Origin: Bacteriovoracaceae bacterium
GTDB taxonomy: Bacteria > Bdellovibrionota > Bacteriovoracia > Bacteriovoracales > Bacteriovoracaceae
Assembly (NCBI GenBank): GCA_947377285.1
Contig: CANCFT010000008.1
Coordinates: 1 to 64,000 of the forward strand
Reading direction: 5' to 3'
Length of the DNA: 64,000 bases
The notes below the pieces were generated by a model, which was not told where the DNA came from, did not search any database, and was given only the letters and a program-made list of their open reading frames with translations. The position numbers and the translations under genes are program-made. This document shows positions 35,670-45,108 of the stretch, piece by piece; position 1 is the stretch's first letter; each line of letters opens with the position of its first letter.

Positions 35670-38600
35670 GTGAAGTTAAAAAGACTTATTCTCCAAGGTT
35701 TTAAATCTTTCAAAGATCGCACGATTATTCATTTCGATGAAGGAATCACTGGTATCGTAGGCCCAAACGGCTGTGGTAAATCCAATGTCGTTGATGCCCT
35801 TTTTTGGGTAATGGGAGAGCAATCTGCTAAGCACTTACGTGGTGCAACCATGAAAGATCTTATTTTTGCGGGTTCAACTAAATATACTCCTGCAGCTTTC
35901 GCAGAAGTTTCTTTAGTACTTGAAAACGATGAAGGAAAACATATTCACATAGGTCACCAAGTTAGTTCTCCGAGTGAAATTCAATTAACTCGAAAACTTT
36001 ATAGAAATGGTGAAACTGAATACCGAATTAACGATGTTCCTTGTCGTCTTCGCGATATTCAAGAAGTTTTTATGGATACCGGAGCTGGAGCTAAATCGTA
36101 TTCAATTATTGCTCAAGGAGAGATCAACCGTTTAGTTCAGGCGAAACCAGAAGAGCGCCGAACAATGATTGAAGATGTAGCAGGGATTACAAAATTTAAA
36201 GTCAGAAAAAAAGAATCACTAAAAAAAATAGAGCAGACTGAACAAAACCTTGCTCGATTAAATGACCTTCAACAAGAAATTGAAAAAAATTTAAAAGCGC
36301 TTGAGAAGCAAGCTGAAAAAGCAGAACGAGCTCGTGATTTAAAAGAAAAGGTTCAGCGCTACGATTTAGTTGTTCATGCCCATAAAGAATTTGAACTACT
36401 TAAAAATTTCAAAGAAGGCAAAGAGATCGTTGATAGTCGCTCTGATGAAAATGACAATTTATTCGCTCGCAAAAGTGTGATTGAGATTGGGTTAGAAGAA
36501 GAGCGCTTTAGAAAAGATGAAGAAACATCTCAAATTGAAGAACTTCAAAAAGAATTTAATAGTATTTCTAAAGAGCTTGCTGCCAGTGAAGAGCGCCTCG
36601 TTTACTTATGTAAAACTCAATCAGAAAAAGAAAAGTTAATTGAAACAAGAGAAGCTGAAATAGAATCTGTTAATCTTGAACTCACAGGACGTCTTCAGAA
36701 ATTAGAAGTTCTCCAAAATGAACTAGATTCTTGGGAGAAAAAAAGTGAAGAAGATAATGACTTTGCTTTATTAGAAGAAAGAGTTGAGCACCTAAAAGAA
36801 GAATTAGATTTTAAAGTAGAAAGCTTCAATGATTTAAAAGATGAAATAGAAAAAGAAAAAGAAATTTTTAATAAGTTAGATCAAGACATATTCAGAAATA
36901 CTTCTCGCCTTGAAGAATATGCAGCACAATTGCAAGATTTAACCAAAGAAATTGAAGCACTAGAGGCTCAATACTCTGGAGTTAATACACAAATTGTTAG
37001 CGAGCGAGATGCCGTAGCAGCTGCTGAAAAAAATTCAGTTGAACTTAAAGAAAAAGAAATGGTCTTACGGGCCTTTATAGATGAATCGAGTATTCAAGTT
37101 AAACAAATTGAACAAGATTTTGCAGCTAAGTCAAAAACACTTATTCAAGCAGATTCAAAGCTTCAGTCATTAATCGAAGTCAATAAATCACTTGAAGGTA
37201 AAAAAGAAGGAATTTCAGCTTTTTTAAAAGAAAATGAAGAAGGCTTCTCACTCTTAGGAACTCTAATTAAGTGTGATGAAAAATATGCTAAAGCTGTACA
37301 GTTATTATTGGCAGAGTTTTTAGAAACGCTTGTCGCGACAGCTGATAGTGATAATGATTTATTTTCATGGATTGAGAAGAATGAAAAAAATCTAGATTAC
37401 TTGAAAATGGTTAATTCAGAAAAGCTTTCAACTGAAACAATCGCACGTTTAAAATTATCTTTTGGAGATGATTTACTATCTTTAAGCGATGTTCTTGAAA
37501 TGGATTCATCACTAAAGATTAAAATGGCTTCTTTTTTAGATGGATATTTCATTACGAATTCTCTTGATAGTGAAGTGATGTCGTCGGTATCAGCTGATAT
37601 TCGATTTAAGGCCGTGGCAAACATTCAAGGTAATCGAAAAATAGCAAATCTTGATGGCGCTAAACTTATCTCGATTCAAGCAACAACTGAAGAAGCTCAA
37701 GGGTTTGTAGCACGTAATAATTTAATTGAAGAATTAAAAGTAACAACAACGAATCTTCAATTAGAAGTTCAAGGTTTAGAAATAAAATCTTCCCTTGATC
37801 GCCAATCGCTAGAATTGAAAAAATCGGAATTTGATATTCTTCGTGACCAAGTAGCTGAAGCTCGTGCCATCTTCTCATCTAAGAAATCAGCATTAGATGC
37901 AAAATTATCAAATTTCGAATCTGGTTTTACTCGGCTTGAAATTTTAAAAAATAGAAAACAAGAAATATCTAAGTCTCGATTAGACATGATCGAATCTGAA
38001 GAAACTCTGTCTCGCAAAAAAGACGAACTCAATACCCTGCTGGCAGACAAGTCTTCTCGCTTTGAAGAGTTACAAGAAGAAGTTGAAATTCAAAGATCAA
38101 CTTACGAAGACGAAAGATCTGAACTTTTACAAAAGCAAGTTGAAGCACGTTCATTTGAAGCAACACTGAAAAGTTTAAATTCTCAAATAGAAGATTTAAA
38201 CGGACAAATTGAACGCTTAAATCAACGTCTTGAATCTAATATTGGATTAGTGGCCAACTACAATACTGAAATTGATCAAATTATTATTGAGCTTGAAGAA
38301 TTAGAAGCTTCAAACAAAGAGAAGTCTCTTGTTTTAAGTGATAAAGAAGATGTTCTAAATCTTTTAAAAGATAGTTTAGGTCAATTGCTTCTCTCTATGA
38401 AAGACCGAGAAGACGAAGTTAAAACTATAACTGCGACAGTAAATAAAAATCAAAGAGAAATTGCAGAGTTTGAGGTGAAGTTATCTCAATACACAATTGA
38501 GGAAGAACAAAATACTCGTAATATTTTTGAAAAATACCAAATTGATTTACGTGAAAATTTAGGACGCTTCTTAAATTACACTCAATCAGATCTTCAAGAC

Positions 38601-39344
38601 TTGAAAGATGTTCAATCAATGTATTGGATGGAGTCGGAAGAGGGTTTAAAAGAAATAGAAAAAGTAAATTTTGAATTTGTCCGTCGTTATGGACAAGATT
38701 TAAAAGAATGCAGTGATAAACTTAAAAACTACAGACTTGAATTCAGTCGCCTTGGTGATATTAATTGGCAGGCGATTGAAGATTACGATCGTCAAAAATT
38801 GCGTGCAGACTTTTTAAAAGTTCAAGAAGTTGAACTAAAAAGTTCGCTGGAAGATTTACAAAAAGCCATTGCCCATATTGATGAAAAATCTAAAGCTCGC
38901 TTCCAAGCTGCTTACGAAGAAGTTAATGTACGCTTCCAGAAAGTATTTCCAATTATTTTTGGTGGAGGAAGTGCTGATCTAAGAATAGTTGGAGATATAA
39001 ATGATGCTGAATGTGGAATCGATATTATCGCTCAGCCTCCAGGAAAGAAAATGCAGAATATTAACTTGATGTCAGGTGGTGAAAAAGCCATGACTGCAGT
39101 CAGTTTAATTTTTTCTATTTTCCTTGTTAAGCCTTCGCCATTTTGTTTACTTGATGAGGTCGATGCACCATTGGATGATGCCAACGTTGGTCGATTTAAC
39201 GAACTTTTAAGAGAAATGAGTTCAGATTCACAGTTCATTCTTATCACTCACAATAAGAAGACTATGGAGTTAAATGACACTCTTTATGGTGTAACGATGC
39301 AAGAGCCAGGAGTTTCCAAGGCCGTTTCAGTTCAATTACATTAA
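35670..39344 (+). CDS. smc: Chromosome segregation protein SMC
   Basis: Condensin-type ATPase that organises the chromosome, 1224 residues. The Walker A motif GPNGCGKS is at residues 31-38. Two long coiled coils flank a hinge at about 510-660. The C-terminal head has the signature LMSGGEKAMTAVSLIFSIF and Walker B CLLDEVDAPLDDANV. It starts at GTG 35670 with AAAGGA about 10 nt upstream. It ends just before a strong terminator, so it is monocistronic or last in its transcript. No scpA or scpB lies here. Confidence 0.97.
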   Translation: MKLKRLILQGFKSFKDRTIIHFDEGITGIVGPNGCGKSNVVDALFWVMGEQSAKHLRGATMKDLIFAGSTKYTPAAFAEVSLVLENDEGKHIHIGHQVSSPSEIQLTRKLYRNGETEYRINDVPCRLRDIQEVFMDTGAGAKSYSIIAQGEINRLVQAKPEERRTMIEDVAGITKFKVRKKESLKKIEQTEQNLARLNDLQQEIEKNLKALEKQAEKAERARDLKEKVQRYDLVVHAHKEFELLKNFKEGKEIVDSRSDENDNLFARKSVIEIGLEEERFRKDEETSQIEELQKEFNSISKELAASEERLVYLCKTQSEKEKLIETREAEIESVNLELTGRLQKLEVLQNELDSWEKKSEEDNDFALLEERVEHLKEELDFKVESFNDLKDEIEKEKEIFNKLDQDIFRNTSRLEEYAAQLQDLTKEIEALEAQYSGVNTQIVSERDAVAAAEKNSVELKEKEMVLRAFIDESSIQVKQIEQDFAAKSKTLIQADSKLQSLIEVNKSLEGKKEGISAFLKENEEGFSLLGTLIKCDEKYAKAVQLLLAEFLETLVATADSDNDLFSWIEKNEKNLDYLKMVNSEKLSTETIARLKLSFGDDLLSLSDVLEMDSSLKIKMASFLDGYFITNSLDSEVMSSVSADIRFKAVANIQGNRKIANLDGAKLISIQATTEEAQGFVARNNLIEELKVTTTNLQLEVQGLEIKSSLDRQSLELKKSEFDILRDQVAEARAIFSSKKSALDAKLSNFESGFTRLEILKNRKQEISKSRLDMIESEETLSRKKDELNTLLADKSSRFEELQEEVEIQRSTYEDERSELLQKQVEARSFEATLKSLNSQIEDLNGQIERLNQRLESNIGLVANYNTEIDQIIIELEELEASNKEKSLVLSDKEDVLNLLKDSLGQLLLSMKDREDEVKTITATVNKNQREIAEFEVKLSQYTIEEEQNTRNIFEKYQIDLRENLGRFLNYTQSDLQDLKDVQSMYWMESEEGLKEIEKVNFEFVRRYGQDLKECSDKLKNYRLEFSRLGDINWQAIEDYDRQKLRADFLKVQEVELKSSLEDLQKAIAHIDEKSKARFQAAYEEVNVRFQKVFPIIFGGGSADLRIVGDINDAECGIDIIAQPPGKKMQNINLMSGGEKAMTAVSLIFSIFLVKPSPFCLLDEVDAPLDDANVGRFNELLREMSSDSQFILITHNKKTMELNDTLYGVTMQEPGVSKAVSVQLH

Positions 39345-39351
39345 AACTTTC

Positions 39352-39374
39352 AGGCTCCTTCGGGAGCCTTTTTT
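39352..39374 (+). terminator. Intrinsic terminator of smc
   Basis: AGGCTCC-TTCG-GGAGCCT, a perfect 7-bp stem with a UUCG tetraloop, is followed by six Ts (39369-39374). Confidence 0.95.
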
Positions 39375-39387
39375 GTGGGGTCTTCAA

Positions 39388-39855
39388 ATGTATAAAACAG
39401 TGGTTTTTTTAATTCTAGTTTTGTTATCAACTACAACTTTTGCCCAATCTAATTTCACAGCAGAACTTGTTTTAAATGGTTCATATCTTTCAATTCAGAT
39501 TAACGATGACCAATTGGTTCCACCTTTTGAGGCCGGTGAGTTGTGGAAAATAATTAAAGGTAATGATTATCGAAAAATTATCAACGAAAATGAATTGAAG
39601 CTAAATTGTGTTGGATTAAAAAATCAATTAGATGATATTTTCGGAAATTGCCAACTACTACTTCCTATTTCCCAATTTCAAAAGGTAGGAGAAAAATTAA
39701 TTTTTAAAGCAAATCCTGAAGTCGCAGGCAGGCTTAATCGTTATTTTAGCGATAATGCCTATTTATCTATCCAAAGAAACCAAGTATTTCTTTCTTCATA
39801 CAATACACGACGACTCTTTTACTTTGGTATTTATTCTAACCTAGTAAAGCAATAG
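39388..39855 (+). CDS. Hypothetical secreted protein
   Basis: A 155-residue protein with a signal peptide (MYKTVVFLILVLLSTTTFAQ, cleavage near residue 20). The mature part is beta-rich with two cysteines about 14 residues apart, possibly a disulfide. I recognise no family. An in-frame TTG at 39373 lies inside the smc terminator T-run, so the ATG at 39388 is the start. No strong Shine-Dalgarno sequence is present. It sits 14 bp after the terminator, so its promoter is unclear. Confidence 0.6.
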   Translation: MYKTVVFLILVLLSTTTFAQSNFTAELVLNGSYLSIQINDDQLVPPFEAGELWKIIKGNDYRKIINENELKLNCVGLKNQLDDIFGNCQLLLPISQFQKVGEKLIFKANPEVAGRLNRYFSDNAYLSIQRNQVFLSSYNTRRLFYFGIYSNLVKQ

Positions 39856-39911
39856 TCTGATCAAATTTGTCGGGTTGTTAAAATCCAAATTTCAATTAAA
39901 ATTCAAGGGGT

Positions 39912-39940
39912 TTGTATATAAAGCCGACATATTGTAAAAT
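39912..39940 (+). promoter_or_regulatory. Possible sigma-70 promoter for the HD-GYP-like gene
   Basis: TTGTAT (39912-39917), a 17-nt spacer and TAAAAT (39935-39940) lie 31 bp before the GTG start. The -10 box is good and the -35 box weak. Confidence 0.4.
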
Positions 39941-39971
39941 ATGATTTATATAAAGAAATTAGAGGAAATTT

Positions 39972-41321
39972 GTGACTCAGATTTTATTAATTGAAAATGA
40001 CCAATCCCTAAGTTCAATACTGCGCTTAAATATTACCAAAACTCTTGGTAGTGATGTTTTATTGAAAGATTCAACTGCTGATGCCATTTCATTGATTGAG
40101 TTATTGGGAGAGCTAAGACTTATTATTACCAGAGATTCAATTGGCGCAGACACGATTGCACAAAACTTAAGTAAATACCTAGTTGCAAATAGTATGAATA
40201 TTCCAATCTTAGTATTTGGAAAAGAGGCAGCTGGATGTAAAAATTTTGTAAACATAGATTCAGCTCAAGACTGGCAAAAAATTATCAATTCAGCAGGAGT
40301 CCTTCTTGGGACTAATATTCAAAAAATCTCCACCGAAGTTGAAAAATTTGTTGCTGTCGATATCAATTATTTTTTAAATATTACTTCGACGAGTATGGGC
40401 TGCGATGTTTATATAAAAGTTAAAAAAGGTGAAAATGATTTTCAGTATTTAAAACGCTTACATTCAACTGATCAATTTGAACGTGACGATATTGTAAGAT
40501 ATATAAAAACTGGATTAAAAGAATTTTATATTTCCAAAGATCATTATTCTGATTTTGTAAATTATGTAACAGTTCAATTATCTCTCAAACTAGAAGACGC
40601 GACTCTTAAAACAGAAGACAGAATTCAATTAAATTCTGAATCTTACGAGATAAACTTGGATAGAGTTAGTGCAATGGAAATTGATTCTTTTACGATGGAA
40701 TTAGTAGACGAAAGTATCAAGTCAATGCAAACGTCTCTCAAGGATGAAAAAGCACTGGGATCATTTTTGGCACAATTAAATGCAAATAAGCTATCTTATG
40801 CTTATTCCCATTCCTATCTAAGTTGCCTAATCTTACATACCATCGTGGCACAATTTAGTTGGAACTCAGATGCGATTAAAGACAAAATCACTTACTTGGC
40901 ATATTTTCACGATATTTCACTTAAAGATGAAAAATTACTAAAAATACACTCTGACTTGGACGTAAGAAAAGGAATGTTATCTAGCGAAGAAACACAACTT
41001 GTATTAAATCATGCCAATTTGTCGGCAGAAATTTTGGAAAAATTTTCTAGTGCTCCATTTGATGTTGGGGCCATTATTAGGGAACATCACGGATCAAAGA
41101 ATGGAAAAGGATTTAGCGAAGGGCGAAGTATTTCTATTTCGCCACTTGCAATGATGTTTATTGTTGTAGAAGACTTTGTAACATATTTTTTAGAAATTCC
41201 GGGCACCCCAACGAACTCCCAACTAAGCGCAATACTCGATGATCTCTCAGAGATTTATACAAAATCGACATACGCACAAACCCTCGATGCATTAAAAAAG
41301 ATCATCATTCCATCGAAGTAA
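39972..41321 (+). CDS. Receiver-like plus degenerate HD-GYP protein
   Basis: A 449-residue protein starting at GTG with GAGGAAA upstream. Residues 1-110 look like a receiver fold (ILLIENDQSLSSILR) but the phospho-acceptor Asp is not evident at the end of the third strand. Residues of about 265-440 resemble HD-GYP: LAYFHDISLKDE keeps the HD pair, NHANLSAEILE follows, and REHHGSKNGKGF stands where HHE...GYP is expected. The GYP triplet is therefore lost. It may bind rather than hydrolyse c-di-GMP, or act as a scaffold. It converges with the nag operon. Confidence 0.65.
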   Translation: MTQILLIENDQSLSSILRLNITKTLGSDVLLKDSTADAISLIELLGELRLIITRDSIGADTIAQNLSKYLVANSMNIPILVFGKEAAGCKNFVNIDSAQDWQKIINSAGVLLGTNIQKISTEVEKFVAVDINYFLNITSTSMGCDVYIKVKKGENDFQYLKRLHSTDQFERDDIVRYIKTGLKEFYISKDHYSDFVNYVTVQLSLKLEDATLKTEDRIQLNSESYEINLDRVSAMEIDSFTMELVDESIKSMQTSLKDEKALGSFLAQLNANKLSYAYSHSYLSCLILHTIVAQFSWNSDAIKDKITYLAYFHDISLKDEKLLKIHSDLDVRKGMLSSEETQLVLNHANLSAEILEKFSSAPFDVGAIIREHHGSKNGKGFSEGRSISISPLAMMFIVVEDFVTYFLEIPGTPTNSQLSAILDDLSEIYTKSTYAQTLDALKKIIIPSK

Positions 41322-41325
41322 TTTC

Positions 41326-42348
41326 TTAATTTGTTTTTGTAATTTTAGAAAGATTTTTTTGATTGTCTGGATTTAAGCCTAAACTTCTAGAAAGTTCCTC
41401 GGCCATTAAATAAAAAGATTGAATTGCAGTTATGATATCTAATTCTTCTGCATGAGAAGATTGAATTTCTAATTGTTTTTCTTTAACAAATCCCGGAGCC
41501 GCTAAGATAACATTGGCCCCTCTGTCTTTCATATCGGCGGCAAGGTCAAGCATACTATGAAGTGCAGGACCACGATTTGCAAAAATTAATAAAGGATAAC
41601 CTGATTCAATTAATGCTTGTGGGCCGTGCTTAATTTCGGCCGCACTAAAAGCCTCAGCCTGGATTCCACAAGTTTCTTTTAATTTTAAGGCCGCTTCAAG
41701 AGCAAGAGAGAGTCCATATCCTCGTCCAACAATCATAATTCGTTTGGCTTTTTTAAGTTCTTCGATTGGAGAAGTCCAATCTAATTGTTGAGCCTTAACT
41801 AAATCATCAGGTAGATGATGTAAGCCTCGAGTTAGTTCAAAATCATTTTTCCAAGCGGCAATAAGACCAGCACTTGCTGCAAGAGAAGCAATGAAACTTT
41901 TAGTAGAGGCCACTGCTTTTTCTGGACCAGCAAGTAAGGGAATGACCCATTCAGCTGATTTGGCGAGTGGAGAGTTGATATCATTGACTAGCGCAAAAGT
42001 TGGAGCATTTTGTGATCTCATATAATCAATTGGTTTGATAATATCAGGACTCTGTCCGGATTGAGAAATGGCAACTCCAATAGATCGACTAACATCAATT
42101 GTGCTTTGATAAAGTGTTAATGTAGACATTGAAAGCGACGTTGTAAGTTTTCCTAATTTAGCAGTCATTAAAAAATTAAAAAATTGAGCAGCATGATCTG
42201 AGCTTCCTCTGGCGATACTAACTGAAGAATAGGGATTTTTTTGTATTAAATATTGTGCTACTTCATCTAGGATTTGTTGATTTTCGCTATATTGATTTTC
42301 AACAACGACAGGAGACTCTAATGCCTCTGATCGCATGAGTGATATCAT
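41326..42348 (-). CDS. nagB-II: Glucosamine-6-phosphate deaminase, SIS-type (NagB-II)
   Basis: A 340-residue protein of two SIS domains, related to the isomerase half of GlmS but without the glutaminase half. Motifs are SIARGSSDHAAQF and GVAISQSGQSPD in the first domain, and IMIVGRGYGLSLALEAALKLKETC with AEIKHGPQALIE in the second. This non-homologous replacement for NagB was described in Shewanella-type GlcNAc pathways. It ends the nagK-nagA-nagB-II operon, overlapping nagA by 4 bp, which supports the assignment over GlmS or AgaS. Confidence 0.85.
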   Translation of the reverse strand: MISLMRSEALESPVVVENQYSENQQILDEVAQYLIQKNPYSSVSIARGSSDHAAQFFNFLMTAKLGKLTTSLSMSTLTLYQSTIDVSRSIGVAISQSGQSPDIIKPIDYMRSQNAPTFALVNDINSPLAKSAEWVIPLLAGPEKAVASTKSFIASLAASAGLIAAWKNDFELTRGLHHLPDDLVKAQQLDWTSPIEELKKAKRIMIVGRGYGLSLALEAALKLKETCGIQAEAFSAAEIKHGPQALIESGYPLLIFANRGPALHSMLDLAADMKDRGANVILAAPGFVKEKQLEIQSSHAEELDIITAIQSFYLMAEELSRSLGLNPDNQKNLSKITKTN

Positions 42349-43436
42349 AAAGTATCTCCTTCAATGTATATTTCTTTTAGACTTAGGTCTTCATCGAGAA
42401 TGAGTAAGTCAGAATAAAAATTTTCTTTTATTATACCACGGTCTGTAATACCGATTAATTCAGCAGGTATTTGTGAAAGGCGCTTACTTGCTTCCTCAAC
42501 AGACATACCTAAACTAACTAAATTTCGGAGAGCTTGGTCCATTGTTAATGCACTTCCTGCCAATGTACCATCTTTAAGTCTTACTCCGCCAAGACATTTA
42601 TGGACTTGTTGAAGCCCAAGCTTATATTCACCGTCGGGCATTCCAGTCGCGGCAGTTGCATCTGTGACAAAATATAAATTAGGAATTGAACGAAGTGCAA
42701 CTTTAATTGCACCTGGATGAACATGTAAAAGATCGGGAATAAGCTCAGCATGTTCTGCGCAAGCTAGTGCAGCTCCAACCATGCCTGGTTGTCTATGATG
42801 AAAAGGAGACATTGCATTGAAGAGGTGGGTGAAACTTTTTGCTCCAAAGTTAATGGCCTTTATACCTTCTTCATAACTTCCATTAGTATGGCCAACTTGC
42901 ACGACGATATTCATTGCAGTCAAATCTTTAATTAGATCCATATGATTAAAAACTTCTGGAGCAATAGTAATTGTTTTAATAGGTACAATTTGATGAAGTT
43001 TTAATATTTCTTCCAATGTCGCTTTTCTTACATAGTCAGGTTGAGCACCAAGTTTGTCAGTGCTGATAAATGGCCCTTCGAGATGAACTCCTAGTAATCG
43101 TGCTTCGTTTTTTTCACGCTTAATATATGTATCTTGTATACCCAAAAAGGCATGATGTAGTTGATTAAATGGAGAAGTCATCGTAGTGGCTAAAAAACTA
43201 GTTGTACCAAAACGGGCGTGTGTTTTTGCGATGTTTGAAGAAGACTTCAGTCCCTCCATAAAGTCTGATCCACCACCACCATGAATATGTAAATCAATGA
43301 ATCCAGGGATTATTCTTTTAAGTTTAGAATTAGCTGGACCAATTTTACGAATCAATTGAATTTTTTGATCAAATTCAATTTCAGCTTCGATAAAAGAATT
43401 ATCAATTAATACATTTCCATGTAATTTTTTATTCAT
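42345..43436 (-). CDS. nagA: N-acetylglucosamine-6-phosphate deacetylase
   Basis: Converts GlcNAc-6-P to GlcN-6-P and acetate. It is a 363-residue amidohydrolase. Metal and substrate motifs are DLHIHGGGGSDF, LGVHLEGPFIS (metal Glu), VGHTNGSYEEG, FTHLFNAMSPFHHR and VTDATAATGMPDG with the catalytic Asp. It overlaps both neighbouring genes by 4 bp, so the operon is tightly coupled. Confidence 0.95.
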   Translation of the reverse strand: MNKKLHGNVLIDNSFIEAEIEFDQKIQLIRKIGPANSKLKRIIPGFIDLHIHGGGGSDFMEGLKSSSNIAKTHARFGTTSFLATTMTSPFNQLHHAFLGIQDTYIKREKNEARLLGVHLEGPFISTDKLGAQPDYVRKATLEEILKLHQIVPIKTITIAPEVFNHMDLIKDLTAMNIVVQVGHTNGSYEEGIKAINFGAKSFTHLFNAMSPFHHRQPGMVGAALACAEHAELIPDLLHVHPGAIKVALRSIPNLYFVTDATAATGMPDGEYKLGLQQVHKCLGGVRLKDGTLAGSALTMDQALRNLVSLGMSVEEASKRLSQIPAELIGITDRGIIKENFYSDLLILDEDLSLKEIYIEGDTL

Positions 43437-44326
43437 TTTAATTGATTAGGGTTAAGAGTTGAGTTGTAAACCATATGAAGTGCCCCATGTGTAGAATCAC
43501 CATTTGCTTTTTGGTTTCTGACTCTTAAATCTTCTGGTAAAAAAGGAATAAGGGCTTCACCAAGCCGGCCACAAATTGAAATGGGAAGATTATTATCTTG
43601 ATCAAGTGTTTTAACCATTTGAGCGATTTCAAGACCGGCTTCAAACAGTAAATTTGATGCTTCAATATCGCTTTTAGCATTAGTAAAAACCAGAGGGGCC
43701 AATTGAGAGAATTCATTTTGTTTGGCATTTCCTAGCCAGGTTAAAAATGCTTCGGATGTTTTTCCACAAAATTTTAGAACATCTAAACTCAAGGGTGTAT
43801 GTTTTTTTCTTCCATCAATGGCTTTTTGAGTAAGTGAGCAAGCTTTAATTCCCAGCCATGCCCCACTAGATTCATCACCAGATGGAAACCCCCATCCTGA
43901 AACATTTTCTCGTATCATCGTACGTTTTAAAACCATTCCAATACTTCCAGTACCAACGGCAACGATTACACCAGGCTGACCACCATGTGCACCCAAAAGG
44001 GTAGTGAATCCATCTGTATCTATTATTATTTTTTTAAATCCAGGATTGCGAAAATAAAATTCATTTTTCCAAATAATATTATTTGCCCCTGATAGTCCTA
44101 GTCCTATAGCGCATTCTGAAAGCATCGGAGCAGGAATTTTTCCATTTGCAAATGCTAAAGCAATCGTATCTAGAATTGAGCGCCATGCTTTTTCAATTCC
44201 TTGACCCAAAGCTGATGGAGCACCTTCTGCACTAGCAAGTGGTTGCATGTTTGATCCAGCAATGATAACTCGAGTACCGCTACCGCCACCATCGACTCCA
44301 ATAAAATATTTATATATTAAATCCAT
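43433..44326 (-). CDS. nagK: N-acetylglucosamine kinase, BadF/BadG family
   Basis: Phosphorylates GlcNAc, the entry step to nagA. It is a 297-residue protein of the ASKHA fold. The phosphate 1 motif is FIGVDGGGSGTRVIIAG, with VGTGSIGMVL and GWGFPSGDESSGAWLG downstream, as in BadF/BadG-type GlcNAc kinases. It is the first gene of the operon. Its ATG has no Shine-Dalgarno sequence and a strong promoter lies so close that the mRNA is probably leaderless. Confidence 0.88.
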   Translation of the reverse strand: MDLIYKYFIGVDGGGSGTRVIIAGSNMQPLASAEGAPSALGQGIEKAWRSILDTIALAFANGKIPAPMLSECAIGLGLSGANNIIWKNEFYFRNPGFKKIIIDTDGFTTLLGAHGGQPGVIVAVGTGSIGMVLKRTMIRENVSGWGFPSGDESSGAWLGIKACSLTQKAIDGRKKHTPLSLDVLKFCGKTSEAFLTWLGNAKQNEFSQLAPLVFTNAKSDIEASNLLFEAGLEIAQMVKTLDQDNNLPISICGRLGEALIPFLPEDLRVRNQKANGDSTHGALHMVYNSTLNPNQLK

Positions 44327-44332
44327 GAATAA

Positions 44333-44361
44333 ATTTTATGAGCAACAAGTGAACTAGTCAA
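44333..44361 (-). promoter_or_regulatory. Sigma-70-type promoter of the nag operon
   Basis: On the minus strand, TTGACT (44361-44356), a 17-nt spacer and TAAAAT (44338-44333) match the consensus at five of six positions in each box. The -10 box ends only 6 nt before the nagK ATG at 44326, so transcription is predicted to start at or within a base or two of the start codon. Confidence 0.7.
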
Positions 44362-44546
44362 CGAAAGGAAACTTGAGTGATTTTGTATTTAAAATTAAAA
44401 TGAAAACATAAAGAATTTTTTTAATGTTGAATTTTAAGTTCATTTAATAAAATCTTATCGCTGAAAGTTTTAATACAACTGACTTCGGAATAATTTGCGA
44501 GTTGATCTTTAAACTCTTAAAATGACTTTCAATTGGGGGGAGGAGT

Positions 44547-44909
44547 TTAGCAACAGGTAAATGTCCAAGTCTTAATGCTGTATCGCTTTGAATTAAGTAT
44601 TTCAAAGTGATGTTGAATTCTATTAGAAAATTCTTGTGAGAACTCAGAAGCAACTTCATTGATATGATATCTGCCATCTAAGTTTATAGTATCAATACAA
44701 TGATTTAATCGACTTAATAAAGTTACTGTATTTTTTGAGCTCAAAACAAAGCCGGAAAAACGGGTTTGAAAGGAACTATTTTTTTTCAATTCCTGATTTA
44801 ATAATTTAAACCAAACAAATGCAGCTTCATGGTTATATAATTCCCAAGTTAAGCAACGCATTTGGGAGGGGGCTAAAATATTTTTAAAAGTAATTTCAAT
44901 GGTGAACAT
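44547..44909 (-). CDS. Hypothetical protein, possibly frameshifted at its 3' end
   Basis: A 120-residue frame that ends in WTFTCC, an abrupt Cys-rich tail. Its body (RLNHCIDTINLDGRYHINEVA, FSNRIQHHFEILNS) looks like genuine protein. An overlapping frame on the same strand continues from about 44620 to a stop at 44444 with a plausible amphipathic sequence (LGHLPVAKLLPPIESHFK). A single indel between about 44560 and 44600 would join the two into a protein of about 150 residues. I do not recognise the family. It lies divergent from lolA across about 200 bp of AT-rich DNA in which I see no other feature. Confidence 0.5.
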   Translation of the reverse strand: MFTIEITFKNILAPSQMRCLTWELYNHEAAFVWFKLLNQELKKNSSFQTRFSGFVLSSKNTVTLLSRLNHCIDTINLDGRYHINEVASEFSQEFSNRIQHHFEILNSKRYSIKTWTFTCC

Positions 44910-45108
44910 GCATTACTAAATTTTGTAATATATATATTCAACAATAGTAACGACTTTGTCTTTTAGTCAACTTTAGAAACTAATTTTCTGAATTTAATCA
45001 ATTTCTACCAAAATTGGCATTGAATCAATTTCATTATATTTTGGAAATTGAGCTTTTGAAACTATTGATGCATGATAGTTTAATGTTTTGAAATTGGAGG
45101 ATTCTCTT

